Positions 55,086 through 64,000 of a stretch of DNA of 64,000 nt are shown one piece after another. Both the position numbers and the translations under genes were made by a program. Where the stretch lies: NCBI GenBank assembly GCA_007859835.1, contig SJPJ01000001.1, forward strand, positions 6,237,632 through 6,301,631, read 5' to 3'. Positions within the stretch are counted from its first letter, which is position 1. Each line of letters opens with the position of its first letter. The notes under the pieces were generated by a model. It ran no database searches. It saw only the letters and a list, made by a program, of their open reading frames with translations, and was not told the DNA's origin. Origin of the DNA: Novipirellula herctigrandis (GTDB lineage Bacteria > Planctomycetota > Planctomycetia > Pirellulales > Pirellulaceae).

Positions 55086-56230
55086 GTAGCGAAGATTTTA
55101 TTTGGCCGATCCCGCGATCGGCTTACATTCACGTGCCATTTTGCCGCCATCGCTGTGGTTATTGTAATTTTAGCGTGATTGCGGACCGGGATGATCTTGT
55201 CGAGCGTTTTCTTAAAGCGATTGATCGTGAACTGGCACCGCTAGGCCGGCCTTCGATCGACACCTTGTTCATCGGTGGCGGAACGCCCACCCATTTGTCG
55301 GTCGATGCATTGTCGCGGCTTTTAACGATGCTCGCCGAACGTTTCGAACTTTGCGACGATTTCGAGTTCAGTGTCGAAGCAAATCCGGAAGACATCCAAG
55401 CGGATAAGCTAAGCGTATTGGCCGACCATGGAGTCAATCGAATTAGTCTCGGCGTGCAGTCGTTTCAAACAGACAAGCTGGAATTGCTGCAGCGGGGCCA
55501 CAATGGCGATCGTGCTCGCGAAGCGATTGAGGCGTCCGCCAAGCGTATCGGAAATGTCTCGGTTGATTTGATCTTTGCCGCTCCTGGGGAAGCGGTTTCC
55601 GACTGGGAAACCGATTTACGCACTGCTTTGGATTTACCGCTACAACATCTTTCAACCTACGCGTTGACTTTTGAAAAAGGCACGCCGTTTTGGAATGCTC
55701 GATTGCACGGGCGGATGAAGGGGCTTGATGAAGCCACCGAAGTCAAGATGTACCAAATCACTCGGCAAATGCTGGCCGAGCGAGGGATGAAACACTACGA
55801 AGTTTCCAACTTCGCGCTCGATGGATTTCGCAGCCGGCACAATATCGCCTATTGGGAGGGGCGTGGCTGGTATGCGGCGGGCCCCGGTGCGGCGCGATTC
55901 GTTGATGGTTCCCGCGATTTGAATCACCGCAGCACGACGACCTATTTGCACCGAATCGAGCAAGGGGAATCTGCGGTGGCGGAATCGGACCGATTGACCC
56001 GAATTGGATACGCTCGTGAACGAGCCGCGTTTGGAATCCGTATGATCGACGGGATCGATTTAACGCGGGTTAGCCAAGAAACGGGAGTCGACTTGTGGAC
56101 CGAGTGCGAAAAGGCGATTCTAGATGCCGTCGATCGTGGGCTGATGATCCGAACCGATACGCGTATTCGACTCAGTAAAAAGGGAATTTTGTTCGCTGAT
56201 ATGGTCGCTGCGGATCTACTGTTCCCCTAA
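55082..56230 (+). CDS. hemW: HemW-type radical SAM heme chaperone / oxygen-independent coproporphyrinogen III oxidase-like protein
   Basis: 382 residues from the ATG at 55082 in the ATGA overlap. The radical SAM cluster motif is C21-RHR-C25-GY-C28, in [49 protein letters not shown] and [16 protein letters not shown] are typical of HemW/HemN. Length fits HemW, which carries heme; true HemN is larger, so the heme chaperone reading is preferred. Start and stop positions couple it to the RNase Z-like gene. Confidence 0.9.
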   Translation: MSSEDFIWPIPRSAYIHVPFCRHRCGYCNFSVIADRDDLVERFLKAIDRELAPLGRPSIDTLFIGGGTPTHLSVDALSRLLTMLAERFELCDDFEFSVEANPEDIQADKLSVLADHGVNRISLGVQSFQTDKLELLQRGHNGDRAREAIEASAKRIGNVSVDLIFAAPGEAVSDWETDLRTALDLPLQHLSTYALTFEKGTPFWNARLHGRMKGLDEATEVKMYQITRQMLAERGMKHYEVSNFALDGFRSRHNIAYWEGRGWYAAGPGAARFVDGSRDLNHRSTTTYLHRIEQGESAVAESDRLTRIGYARERAAFGIRMIDGIDLTRVSQETGVDLWTECEKAILDAVDRGLMIRTDTRIRLSKKGILFADMVAADLLFP

Positions 56231-56376
56231 CGGATGGTGGATGGAATGTCGCCGCTGGCTTGGGCACCAAGTTGAATTTGAGGCAGCGGAAACTTACAGA
56301 ACTGAGTAAAGTACACGCAGCACACTTTTTGAGCTCCTCCAAAAAAATAAACCAAAATCCCACTTCTGGGGAAACT

Positions 56377-57219
56377 ATGTCTGCCGTTGATTCGAAACCA
56401 ATTGATATGACGCAAAGCAAAAAACGTGGCGTTCCCGAAGGGCTGTGGTTGAAATGCCCGGGCTGCTCGGCCTCGGTTTACAAAAAGGAAGTGGCCCAGC
56501 GGCTGAATGTGTGCCCGAAATGTGAATATCACTTCTATGTTTCGGCCCACGATCGGATCGCTCAAGTGCTCGATGATGGCACGTTTGAGCCGATGAACGA
56601 ACAATTGCGGTCAACCGACCCGCTGGAATTTGCCGACCGCCGAAAATACGCTGAACGCTTGGTTGGTGAACAAAAGAGGACTGGGTTGACCGACGCGGTC
56701 GTCACGGGAACAGGCATGGTTCGTGCCCGCCGTATTGCATTTGCGGTGACCGATAGCGCCTTCATTATGGGCAGCATGGGTTCGGTCGTTGGGGAGCGTT
56801 TAACACGATTGGTCGAGTTTGCCACCGAACATGAGCTACCCTTGATTATTATTAGTGCTAGTGGTGGTGGTGCTCGGATGCACGAAGGGATTTTATCTCT
56901 GATGCAGATGGCAAAAGTCACTGCCGCATTGGCTCGGTATGACGAATCGGGTGGGTTTTTCACTAGTGTCTTGACCAATCCGACCATGGGAGGCGTTGCC
57001 GCTAGCTTCGCGTCGCTGGGAGATTTGGTTTTTGCCGAGCCGAAAGCATTGATCGGATTCGCTGGGCCGCGAACAATTAAAGCAACGATCGGGATTGAGT
57101 TGCCCGAGGACTTTCAAACGAGCGAATTTTTGCTTGAGCACGGCTACATCGACCGAATCGTCACACGGAAGAATTTGAAAACAGAGATCGCTCGGGCGAT
57201 CGATTATTGCGGAAAATGA
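56377..57219 (+). CDS. accD: acetyl-CoA carboxylase carboxyltransferase subunit beta
   Basis: 280 residues from the ATG at 56377, which has GGGGAAACT directly upstream; the longer frame from 56260 is unsupported. The zinc ribbon is intact: C27-PG-C30 and C46-PK-C49. The transferase core shows [37 protein letters not shown] and [13 protein letters not shown], the oxyanion and CoA sites. AccD works with AccA to transfer carboxyl from biotin to acetyl-CoA for fatty acid synthesis. accA is not in the window. Confidence 0.97.
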   Translation: MSAVDSKPIDMTQSKKRGVPEGLWLKCPGCSASVYKKEVAQRLNVCPKCEYHFYVSAHDRIAQVLDDGTFEPMNEQLRSTDPLEFADRRKYAERLVGEQKRTGLTDAVVTGTGMVRARRIAFAVTDSAFIMGSMGSVVGERLTRLVEFATEHELPLIIISASGGGARMHEGILSLMQMAKVTAALARYDESGGFFTSVLTNPTMGGVAASFASLGDLVFAEPKALIGFAGPRTIKATIGIELPEDFQTSEFLLEHGYIDRIVTRKNLKTEIARAIDYCGK

Positions 57220-57247
57220 GAGCCTTTTTGGGAAAGGCACAAGCGTT

Positions 57248-58141
57248 ATGGGTCTAATCGATTCGATCATGTCACGGTTCGGCTCTTCGGGGCTAAAGGC
57301 TACAAGCCGGATCAACGTGGAAGCACGGTTTGAACGGACGCGGACCAGTGCTGTTGGGACGATGTGCACCTTTTTCGTTGCACACGATCGAGAAAACAAT
57401 CGAACCGTCGGCGTAAAATTGCTCGACATCGAGAAAATGGAGCTGTTCGAGTCTCGATTCAAAGGTCTCAATAAACCCAGCGAAGGTGAAATCGCGATGG
57501 GAATGGTCCACCCCAAAGTGGTTGAAACCTACGAGGCCGGTGTGACGACCAAGGGGCAAGCAATCTTGGTGATGGAGTTTATCGAAGGTCCAAGCCTCCA
57601 ATATATCATTGTCAACAAGGAAGAAGCTCTCGTTTATGATCGGCGTTTGATGCTGATTCGTGATATGGCCGAAGCGTTGCAATATGTCCACAATCGCGGC
57701 TACATCCACCGAGATATTTGCCCGCGAAATTTCATTTGTTTGCCGGATATGAGTGGCCTTAAGCTCATCGATTTTGGGTTAACCCTGCCGGCGACCCCAC
57801 CCTTCATGACTCCTGGAAATCGGACGGGAACGCCGCTTTACATGTCGCCCGAGATTGTGCGGCGTCGACGTACGGACAAACGCGTCGACATTTTTTCGTT
57901 CGGTGTGACGTGCTACTGCTTGTGCAGCTTCAAGCACCCGTGGCAAGGTGACGAAGTGAACGGACGAGCAGCTCTGTATCATGATGCTGCCCCCCCGACG
58001 GACTTGATGGAATATTGCCCCGACATTGATCCCAAGCTCTCGCGGGCGATCATGTCGGCCTTAAACCCCAAGGTCGACGAACGGACTCCCACGATCGAAC
58101 AGTTCATCCAATCGATCAAAACGGTCAGAGCAGAATACTGA
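57248..58141 (+). CDS. soluble protein kinase with an atypical catalytic loop
   Basis: 297 residues with no membrane helix. Kinase landmarks are visible: K57 in VGVKLLD, the catalytic loop HRDICPRN (D156, N161), D175 in LIDFGLT, and LYMSPEI. Two features depart from the usual Ser/Thr pattern: no GxGxxG loop can be found before K57, and the residue two after the catalytic Asp is Cys158 where Lys is normal. The Arg four after the Asp (R160) resembles tyrosine kinase loops of the HRDxAARN kind. It starts 28 bp after accD. No substrate or partner is evident. Confidence 0.85.
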   Translation: MGLIDSIMSRFGSSGLKATSRINVEARFERTRTSAVGTMCTFFVAHDRENNRTVGVKLLDIEKMELFESRFKGLNKPSEGEIAMGMVHPKVVETYEAGVTTKGQAILVMEFIEGPSLQYIIVNKEEALVYDRRLMLIRDMAEALQYVHNRGYIHRDICPRNFICLPDMSGLKLIDFGLTLPATPPFMTPGNRTGTPLYMSPEIVRRRRTDKRVDIFSFGVTCYCLCSFKHPWQGDEVNGRAALYHDAAPPTDLMEYCPDIDPKLSRAIMSALNPKVDERTPTIEQFIQSIKTVRAEY

Positions 58142-58209
58142 AAACGACCGGCATAATCCAACTTCCGCAGAAATCGACCGGTAGAATCAAGCTTTTCCTG
58201 ACGAATTCG

Positions 58210-58239
58210 TTGACATTCGTTTTCTCCCCTAACTATACT
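58210..58239 (+). promoter_or_regulatory. sigma-70-type promoter of the coiled-coil gene
   Basis: TTGACA (58210-58215) and TATACT (58234-58239) are separated by 18 bases. The -35 box is a perfect consensus match and the -10 box differs from TATAAT at one position. Start of transcription would be near 58246, giving a leader of about 139 bases before the ATG at 58385. Confidence 0.68.
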
Positions 58240-58384
58240 TCTTTAGTCGTGTTAAGTGAGGCAAGTATCGCTGGACAGGCAAAACAAACGGCCAAATCGT
58301 TTGTCCGGCCCATTTGCCAATTTGAGTCACTTTGCCGCCTATATTTAGTCCTTGTCGGTCGGAACGTAATACGGAATCTTCGCA

Positions 58385-59221
58385 ATGACCCTACTTGGGA
58401 AGTCGTTCTCAGTCATCATTCTCATCCTCAGCTTGACCTTTATGGTTCTGGCTCTTGCCGTTAATGCATCGCACCGCAATTGGCGCGACGTGGTTATGGG
58501 GCCAGGAGGATACAAAGAGAAAATTCAGAGCTTGGAGTCATCCAGCCAACAGCTTCGCGATCAGAAGCAAAAGGCGGAAGCGGGCCTAAGTCGTGAGCAG
58601 GCCGCTCGGCGGACCGCTCTTGCTGCTTTGCAAACTCAGCTTGACCAGCAGGAAGATCAACTTCAAAACAGTGAAGCGACGGTTCAAAAGCTAGAAGGTC
58701 AAAACACGGAGTTGTCGCAAACCGACCGTAGCCGTGCCCAATACCTTGAAGAGTTAACAGCAGAAACCAAACGGCTTCGCGAACAAATTCGGTCAGAACA
58801 AGAAGACCGCGATCAATTGTTCACTCAAACGCTGCAATTGACCGACCAAATGAACAAGTTACGTGGAATCGTTTCCATTCAACAAGATAGAAACGACCAA
58901 TTGATGGCTCAAGTGACTCGGTACAAAGAAGTCATCGATGCTCGTGGCATCGACATCAATGACTCGCTTGACGGTGCACCTCCGGAACGCAATGGAACAG
59001 TGTTGGTTATCAATCGTCCGAAAAAGTTGGTCGAGATTTCGATCGGATACGACGATGGATTGCGTAAAGGCCACAAGCTCGAAGTGACTCGTGGCGGCCG
59101 CTATGTCGGTAAGCTGCAAGTGCTGCAAGTGGAACCCGACCACGCCGTGGCAAGCATTCTGCCGGACTATAGCCAAGGAATCATTCAGGAGAACGACCGT
59201 GTCGACACTACCCTCGATTGA
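58385..59221 (+). CDS. membrane-anchored coiled-coil protein with C-terminal beta domain
   Basis: 278 residues. One N-terminal membrane helix (SVIILILSLTFMVLALAV, about 9-26) is followed by a long heptad-rich coiled coil (about 45-185, with LESSSQQLRDQKQKAEAG and similar) and a C-terminal beta-rich domain (about 205-278, NRPKKLVEISIGYDDGLRKG). The layout recalls periplasmic scaffold proteins such as MreC, but the sequence does not identify it as MreC. It sits behind a good promoter and overlaps the following small gene by 23 bp, so the two products probably work together. Confidence 0.82.
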   Translation: MTLLGKSFSVIILILSLTFMVLALAVNASHRNWRDVVMGPGGYKEKIQSLESSSQQLRDQKQKAEAGLSREQAARRTALAALQTQLDQQEDQLQNSEATVQKLEGQNTELSQTDRSRAQYLEELTAETKRLREQIRSEQEDRDQLFTQTLQLTDQMNKLRGIVSIQQDRNDQLMAQVTRYKEVIDARGIDINDSLDGAPPERNGTVLVINRPKKLVEISIGYDDGLRKGHKLEVTRGGRYVGKLQVLQVEPDHAVASILPDYSQGIIQENDRVDTTLD

Positions 59222-59411
59222 ACCGAAACACTCCGGTAAGCAACCTACCAGTGTGTACACGGTGATGCTGTTGCTCAGTGTTCTCTTTTTGCTCATCGCC
59301 GTCATCCTGATGATCGTTGAGCTTGGACGTTGGGCACCGGATTACTATAGCACCCGAGCCGCTCAGCCCGGAGCGATGGTCGTCCATGTCGACGGGCCAA
59401 CGTACATGTAG
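59199..59411 (+). CDS. 70-residue single-pass membrane protein overlapping the coiled-coil gene
   Basis: It starts at a GTG (59199) with AGGAG at 8 bases' spacing, inside the end of the coiled-coil gene and in a different frame. The protein has a soluble N terminus (TLPSIEPKHSGKQPTSVYTV), one strong helix (VMLLLSVLFLLIAVILMIVE, about 22-41) and a short outer tail ending VVHVDGPTYM. The overlap implies translational coupling. It might be a subunit or stabiliser of the coiled-coil protein. No family is recognised. Confidence 0.72.
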   Translation: MSTLPSIEPKHSGKQPTSVYTVMLLLSVLFLLIAVILMIVELGRWAPDYYSTRAAQPGAMVVHVDGPTYM

Positions 59412-59430
59412 TGATTGTCGCTGATCACTA
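59409..59430 (+). terminator. hairpin at the end of the small membrane protein gene
   Basis: TAGTGAT (59409-59415) pairs with ATCACTA (59424-59430) around an 8-base loop, overlapping the stop codon. The following bases (GGCTTCTTTCG) are only partly T-rich, so termination may be weak. Confidence 0.35.
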
Positions 59431-59673
59431 GGATTGGCTTCTTTCGTCGCTATCTTCGCCATTTTTGTCTTCGCCCTTCGCTCAGCGAAGGCGATCGATT
59501 GAAACGCACTTTTGGCTCGTAAAAGGCGACGAATTTACTCTCCGTCATGATCCCGCAGCGGTCCTGACTATCTTTCGCAATCGCTCTAGGTTGCCTAGGC
59601 ATCTTGTTTTGATGCCCTCTATATGGCAAACAATGCACTTAGGCTGTTCATTTTCCTAAGAATTGGCGTGTGC

Positions 59674-62600
59674 ATGATGTCTCAGCAGTGGTTTTTAAAG
59701 CGGTTTTCCCAGCGGCGCATCCTTGCAAATTTGCTTGGCGATCCCCAACGGACAGCAAAGCCCACGCGAACGGTAAAGCAAAGCCGGAGGCGATTGGCAT
59801 TGGAACTTTTGGAAGACCGCCGCGTGCTCGCTGCGGCAATCGATCTGGCATCGATCGAGGGACGAATCTTCAAAGACATCACCGGCGATGGATTCACTGC
59901 TGGCGAACAAGTTTTCGGTGCTGCGGTTGAGCTTTATCGTGACAATGGCGATGGCACATTCAATCCTGCGTCAGGTGATACTTCCGCAGGTACAACAACC
60001 ACGGACGCCAATGGTCGTTACACGTTCGATCGCCTCACCGCCGATTCCTACTTCGTCTTCCAGCCTGGCCAAACGATCGATGGACGAACGCTTTCTCAAA
60101 CCGTTTCGCCACGGATCAGTATTAGTGCCAATCAAGTGCAAGGAGTTATTGTCGACACGATCGACAGCTTTGATCAAACGTCTCAATTGGTCCTTGATGA
60201 CACCAACGACGGGATTCCGGTGACATCGTCTGTTGCCGCTCCCGAGGTGATTGGAGGTGAGCGTGATTTATTCGTCAACAAGACAAGCATCAACGGTTCG
60301 GTCCAACTGAGTGTTGATAACCCACTGCTACCGGATCTTCTGACGTTCGATTCCATTTTATCAGGCAACGGCCAACGAAGGGTAACTTGGGATGGTCCTG
60401 ATGGTGATGCTATCGTGGTCGATGATACGGGACTCTCCGGTATCGACATGACTCGTGGTGGCACCGCCGAGGGGATCCGTTTGCAGGTTGGTGCTGACCT
60501 CGCCGGAGGAACGGCGATCGTTCGTTTCTATACCAACGATGGCAATGCGGCGACGGCATCGCGGTTCAGTACTGCGACGTTGAACATTCCACCAACAGGC
60601 GGTGATCCCTCGTCCGCCGAATTCCTGCCGTTCAGCGACTTCACCGTTGGTGGTGGTGCCGGAGCGGATATAACCAGCATCGATGCGATCGAGTTAGAAA
60701 TTAGTGGTGCAACTAATGTGAACGGTACTGCGGAATTGGTCGGGTCGATAGGTTCAACGGTACTGACCCAAGATTTTGACAATTTTGAAACTGCCGACTT
60801 AGAACTTACAAAGACCGTCGACAACGCGGAGCCCACTGTGGGGCAAAACGTGACGTTCACGATTTCGGTTAACAACCGCGGCCCAAACACGGCGACGGGC
60901 GTTCAAGTGACGGACCTGTTGCCCGTCGGTTTTACTTTCGCCAGCAGCAACCCATCTCAAGGAACCTACGACGCCGGGACGGGAATCTGGAATCTCGGAT
61001 CGATCGCAAATCTAGGGACTGCAACGCTGAGCCTCGTCGCGACAGTGTCGGCAGTTGGCGCGAAGACGAACTCAGCCGAGATCACAGCTGCCGATCAAGT
61101 TGACGCTGATAGTACACCAAATAATGGAGTCCTCGGCGAAGACGACATCGCCAGCGTCACTGTATCGCCGCAAACGGTCAACATCGCTCTAAACAAAACG
61201 GTCGACAACGCGGCTCCGAATGTGGGGGAAAACGTTGTCTTTACGGTTACCGCCTCTAACTCGGGGCCATCGCCAGCCACTGGGGTCGTTGTTCGTGATG
61301 TTTTGCCTTCCGGGCTAACGCTCGTTTCTGCCACGGCCACTCAGGGAAGCTATAACACGACCAATGGATTGTGGGCGGTGGGCAGTGTTGTGGTTGGTGC
61401 AACTCCCTCGCTTTCGATTGTCGCACGGGTTAATGCGTCAGGGGCCGTCACCAATACAGCGGAAGTCACCGCGTTAGATCAAACCGACACCAACAGCACG
61501 CCGAACAACAACATCCCGACCGAAGACGATCAAGATTCCGTTACGATCGCCACACCAATTGTGGATTTGTCATTAACGAAAAGTGTCAGCAACGATCGTC
61601 CCAATGTCGATGAACCGATCAGTTTTGTGATCACACTTGATAACGCTGGACCATCGCTTGCGACCGGTGTCTCGGTGACAGATATCTTGCCTACCGGTGT
61701 CTCGTTCGTATCCTCGACGGTGTCTGCTGGTGAATACAACGTATCTACCGGCGTATGGACTGTGGGTGATGTCGCCGTTGGTGCCAATCCTGTATTGACC
61801 ATCAACGCTCGGATTGACGGTCTCTCGGCCATCACCAACACCGCTAGCATCACTGCTACGGACCAATTTGATTCTGATAGTACTCCCGGCAACAGCGTCG
61901 AAGCCGAGGACGACCAAGAGTCGGTCGCGGTTATTCCTAAGTCGATCGATTTGTCGTTAACGAAAACCGTCGACAATGCTCGTCCTGCCGCAGGGCAAAA
62001 CGTCGTGTTTACCGTCGGTGTGGCGAACGCTGGCCCCGACACGGGAACCGGAGTGGTCGTTGCGGATTTGTTGCCTGCTGGATTGGCATTCGTGTCGGCT
62101 ACGGCCAGTACGGGATCTTATGACAATACCACCGGACGTTGGACGGTTGGTGCGATTGCACCGACTGATAACCCGCAACTCCAAATCACGGCGACCTATA
62201 ATGGAAACACCGGGGTCATCAATTTGGCGGAAATCATTGCAGCCAACGAATTTGATATTGATAGCACACCTGGGAACAATGCGACGGTCGAAGACGACCA
62301 AGCCGCCGCTAGCGTGTCGCCTGCCACGGCGGACTTGTCGTTGACGAAAACGGTCGACAATGGCGTTCCCAATGTGGGTGAAAATGTGATCTTTATGGTT
62401 ACGGTTTCTAATGCCAATAATGACACGGCAACCGGTGTCGTCGTCCAGGACTTACTGCCAGCGAACTTGGACTTCGTAAACGCAATCCCAAGCGTCGGAG
62501 ACTATAACGCAACAACCGGACGTTGGACGATTGCAACGATTCCGGCTGACGAATCGGTGACGTTAGCGATAGAAGCGACAGCGCAATCGACGGATTTGTT

Positions 62601-64000
62601 AACCAATACAGCCGAAATTATTGCCGCGGACCAATTCGATCCTGACTCGACACCGAATAACCATGTGCTAGTCGAAGACGACCAAGCGGAAGTCGCCGTG
62701 CAGGCCCAACAAATCGATTTGTCGTTAACAAAAGCGATTGATGACGATTTACCGAATCTTGGTCAAGAAGTGACGTTCACGATCATCGTCAACAACGGAG
62801 GGCCAAGTCACGCCACCGAAGTGTTCGTGACCGACCAATTGCCGGCCGGAGTGACGTACGTCAGTAGCTCACCGGGGCAAGGCAGTTTCAATACAACAAC
62901 AGGAGTATGGAACGTCGGCGCGATCCGTTCGGAAGAATCCGCAACCATGACAATCGTCGGCCGCGTCGATTCACTTGGCAGTTATACCAATACCGCGCAA
63001 GTGACTGCTGCGGCGCAAGTGGATTCGGATTCCACTCCCGCGAACGACCTCGAAAGTGAAGACGACCAAGCGAGCGTCTCCTTCCGAGTTCCCGTAGCCG
63101 ATTTATCATTGGTCAAGAACGTCAATAATCCGTCGCCAAATGTGGGCGAGACGGTGACGTTTCGGATAGAGCTAACGAACGACGGTCCGGATGCGGCAAC
63201 GGGTGTTCGCGTTACCGATATTTTGCCGCTTGGGACATCGTTCATTTCGACCAGTCTAACCGCTGGCACCTATGATGCATCAACTGGGATTTGGAACATT
63301 GGCACCGTGCCCGCAATGTCGATGGTAACGCTTGATGTTTTCGCAACCATCGACACGCCAGATCCCAAAACGAACGTAGCTCGCGTTACTGCGGCCAGTG
63401 AGTCGGACCCCGATTCGACCCCGGGGAATAACGTCCTTGCCGAGGATGATCAAGACGAAGTCACCGTCACGCCGCCGATCATTGATCTGTCGCTCACCAA
63501 AACAGCGAGTGCGGACCGTCCTTCGCTTGGTGACAATGTTGATTTTACCGTCACCGTTAGTAACGGCGACCGAGACGATGCGACGGGTGTTGTGGTCAAG
63601 GACTTGCTGCCGGATGGTTTGACCTACGTTAGTAGCACGGTGACCGTTGGCACGTACACGCAAAGCACCGGTCAGTGGAATGTCGGACCTCTCGCGTCGA
63701 ACACGTCGGCGACATTGACGATCACAGCGACTGTCACATCGCTCGAGGCAAAGACGAACGTCGCCGAAGTTGTTGCTGCGGAACAAAGTGATGCTGATAG
63801 TGTTCCAGGTAATAATGTTGCGACCGAAGATGATTACGCTTCGGTGACAATCACACCGGCGAGTGCTGACTTGTCGCTTGCCAAAACCATTGACAATGCG
63901 GCGCCCAATGTTGGCTCGAATGTCGTGTTTACCTTGACCGCTGCGAATGCGGGACCTGATGCGGCAAGTGATGTCGTCGTGATGGATCGATTGCCGGCGG
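59674..64000 (+). CDS. giant surface protein with LEPR-like leader and DUF11 repeats (3' end beyond window)
   Basis: An open frame from the ATG at 59674 to the end of the window, at least 1442 residues, with no stop seen. A basic N terminus leads to LLEDRRVLAAA (about 45-55), the same leader as in the subtilase. An SdrD-B/CNA-B-like domain follows (about 60-140, IEGRIFKDITGDG with a NGRYTFDRL strand), then an uncharacterised region (to about 373), then nine DUF11-type repeats from residue 374, each opening with [AVI]DLSLTK and ending in a [DN]STPGN-EDDQ block. Such proteins are exported and usually extend from the cell surface as adhesins or matrix proteins. A second ATG at 59677 is an equal alternative start. 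Confidence 0.9.
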   Translation, partial: MMSQQWFLKRFSQRRILANLLGDPQRTAKPTRTVKQSRRRLALELLEDRRVLAAAIDLASIEGRIFKDITGDGFTAGEQVFGAAVELYRDNGDGTFNPASGDTSAGTTTTDANGRYTFDRLTADSYFVFQPGQTIDGRTLSQTVSPRISISANQVQGVIVDTIDSFDQTSQLVLDDTNDGIPVTSSVAAPEVIGGERDLFVNKTSINGSVQLSVDNPLLPDLLTFDSILSGNGQRRVTWDGPDGDAIVVDDTGLSGIDMTRGGTAEGIRLQVGADLAGGTAIVRFYTNDGNAATASRFSTATLNIPPTGGDPSSAEFLPFSDFTVGGGAGADITSIDAIELEISGATNVNGTAELVGSIGSTVLTQDFDNFETADLELTKTVDNAEPTVGQNVTFTISVNNRGPNTATGVQVTDLLPVGFTFASSNPSQGTYDAGTGIWNLGSIANLGTATLSLVATVSAVGAKTNSAEITAADQVDADSTPNNGVLGEDDIASVTVSPQTVNIALNKTVDNAAPNVGENVVFTVTASNSGPSPATGVVVRDVLPSGLTLVSATATQGSYNTTNGLWAVGSVVVGATPSLSIVARVNASGAVTNTAEVTALDQTDTNSTPNNNIPTEDDQDSVTIATPIVDLSLTKSVSNDRPNVDEPISFVITLDNAGPSLATGVSVTDILPTGVSFVSSTVSAGEYNVSTGVWTVGDVAVGANPVLTINARIDGLSAITNTASITATDQFDSDSTPGNSVEAEDDQESVAVIPKSIDLSLTKTVDNARPAAGQNVVFTVGVANAGPDTGTGVVVADLLPAGLAFVSATASTGSYDNTTGRWTVGAIAPTDNPQLQITATYNGNTGVINLAEIIAANEFDIDSTPGNNATVEDDQAAASVSPATADLSLTKTVDNGVPNVGENVIFMVTVSNANNDTATGVVVQDLLPANLDFVNAIPSVGDYNATTGRWTIATIPADESVTLAIEATAQSTDLLTNTAEIIAADQFDPDSTPNNHVLVEDDQAEVAVQAQQIDLSLTKAIDDDLPNLGQEVTFTIIVNNGGPSHATEVFVTDQLPAGVTYVSSSPGQGSFNTTTGVWNVGAIRSEESATMTIVGRVDSLGSYTNTAQVTAAAQVDSDSTPANDLESEDDQASVSFRVPVADLSLVKNVNNPSPNVGETVTFRIELTNDGPDAATGVRVTDILPLGTSFISTSLTAGTYDASTGIWNIGTVPAMSMVTLDVFATIDTPDPKTNVARVTAASESDPDSTPGNNVLAEDDQDEVTVTPPIIDLSLTKTASADRPSLGDNVDFTVTVSNGDRDDATGVVVKDLLPDGLTYVSSTVTVGTYTQSTGQWNVGPLASNTSATLTITATVTSLEAKTNVAEVVAAEQSDADSVPGNNVATEDDYASVTITPASADLSLAKTIDNAAPNVGSNVVFTLTAANAGPDAASDVVVMDRLPA
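60793..64000 (+). repeat. nine DUF11 repeats, exactly 384 bp apart
   Basis: Matching first codons of [AVI]-[DN] start at 60793, 61177, 61561, 61945, 62329, 62713, 63097, 63481 and 63865, so all eight intervals are exactly 384 bp (128 codons). The DNA between copies has diverged, but no unit has gained or lost a codon. Each unit contains xxGPxxATGVxVxDxLPxG and TGxWxVG blocks. The ninth runs past the window end. Confidence 0.95.

Noticed and set aside
58143-58190. Imperfect repeat of CGACCGG-like words just before the coiled-coil promoter
   Set aside because: The two copies match over only about 14 bases with several mismatches; not strong enough to report as a repeat.
1-64000. tRNA, rRNA, CRISPR or insertion-sequence content
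   Set aside because: I looked for T-loop GTTCGA-type motifs with CCA ends, regularly spaced repeats and transposase motifs such as DDE or HUH in intergenic regions and found none convincing.

Overview
The window looks like chromosome from a planctomycete, most likely family Pirellulaceae. Supporting signs are: two giant secreted proteins that carry the N-terminal LEDRR[LV]LAA leader typical of this phylum; a DUF1559 pseudopilin-like protein with an H-X9-DG tail; an ECF sigma factor overlapping a huge Ser/Thr kinase with WD40 repeats; a PmoA-like DUF6807 protein; Tat-exported Gfo/Idh/MocA oxidoreductases; and long, poorly packed intergenic stretches. Nothing in the window is an rRNA, a CRISPR array, an insertion sequence or a convincing tRNA.

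Layout. Bases 1-28.5 kb form an accessory region for polysaccharide and sugar use. In order it holds: the end of a DUF4091 (GH123-like) protein; a 1591-residue subtilase with five cadherin-like repeats; a small membrane protein; the ECF sigma/kinase pair; a GH127 beta-L-arabinofuranosidase; a PL10 pectate lyase; a 56-residue lipoprotein too short for routine ORF calling; a DUF1559 protein; a minus-strand set of sugar isomerase, Gfo/Idh/MocA oxidoreductase and DUF6807 protein; a short hypothetical; xylulokinase; and a divergent sugar-binding-type Tat lipoprotein. GH127 plus PL10 plus intracellular sugar enzymes suggest arabinose-decorated pectin as a substrate. The sigma/kinase pair is a candidate regulator, but that link is inference.

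Bases 28.8-34.4 kb are housekeeping, all on the minus strand: diheme cytochrome c, thyA and folA (tightly packed), then rpsM, rpsK, rpoA and rplQ, closed by a strong Rho-independent terminator. rpsD is absent from its usual place between rpsK and rpoA.

Bases 34.6-50.6 kb are mixed: an RsuA/RluB pseudouridine synthase with a basic repeat tail, a PyrK-type protein, a Kelch protein, a low-complexity lipoprotein, an outer-membrane-like protein, membrane proteins, 6-phosphofructokinase, a universal stress protein, a fumarylacetoacetate hydrolase family enzyme, a CCA/poly(A) nucleotidyltransferase, a Nudix hydrolase and a 1000-residue membrane-anchored protein of unknown function.

Bases 50.8-59.4 kb run on the plus strand: fcl and gmd (GDP-L-fucose synthesis), a groES without groEL, scpA, an RNase Z-like hydrolase overlapping hemW by 4 bp, accD, a second protein kinase with an unusual catalytic loop, and a coiled-coil membrane protein overlapping a 70-residue one-helix protein behind a good sigma-70-type promoter. 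From 59,674 to the window end is the start of a giant surface protein with nine DUF11 repeats spaced by exactly 384 bp. It has no stop inside the window.
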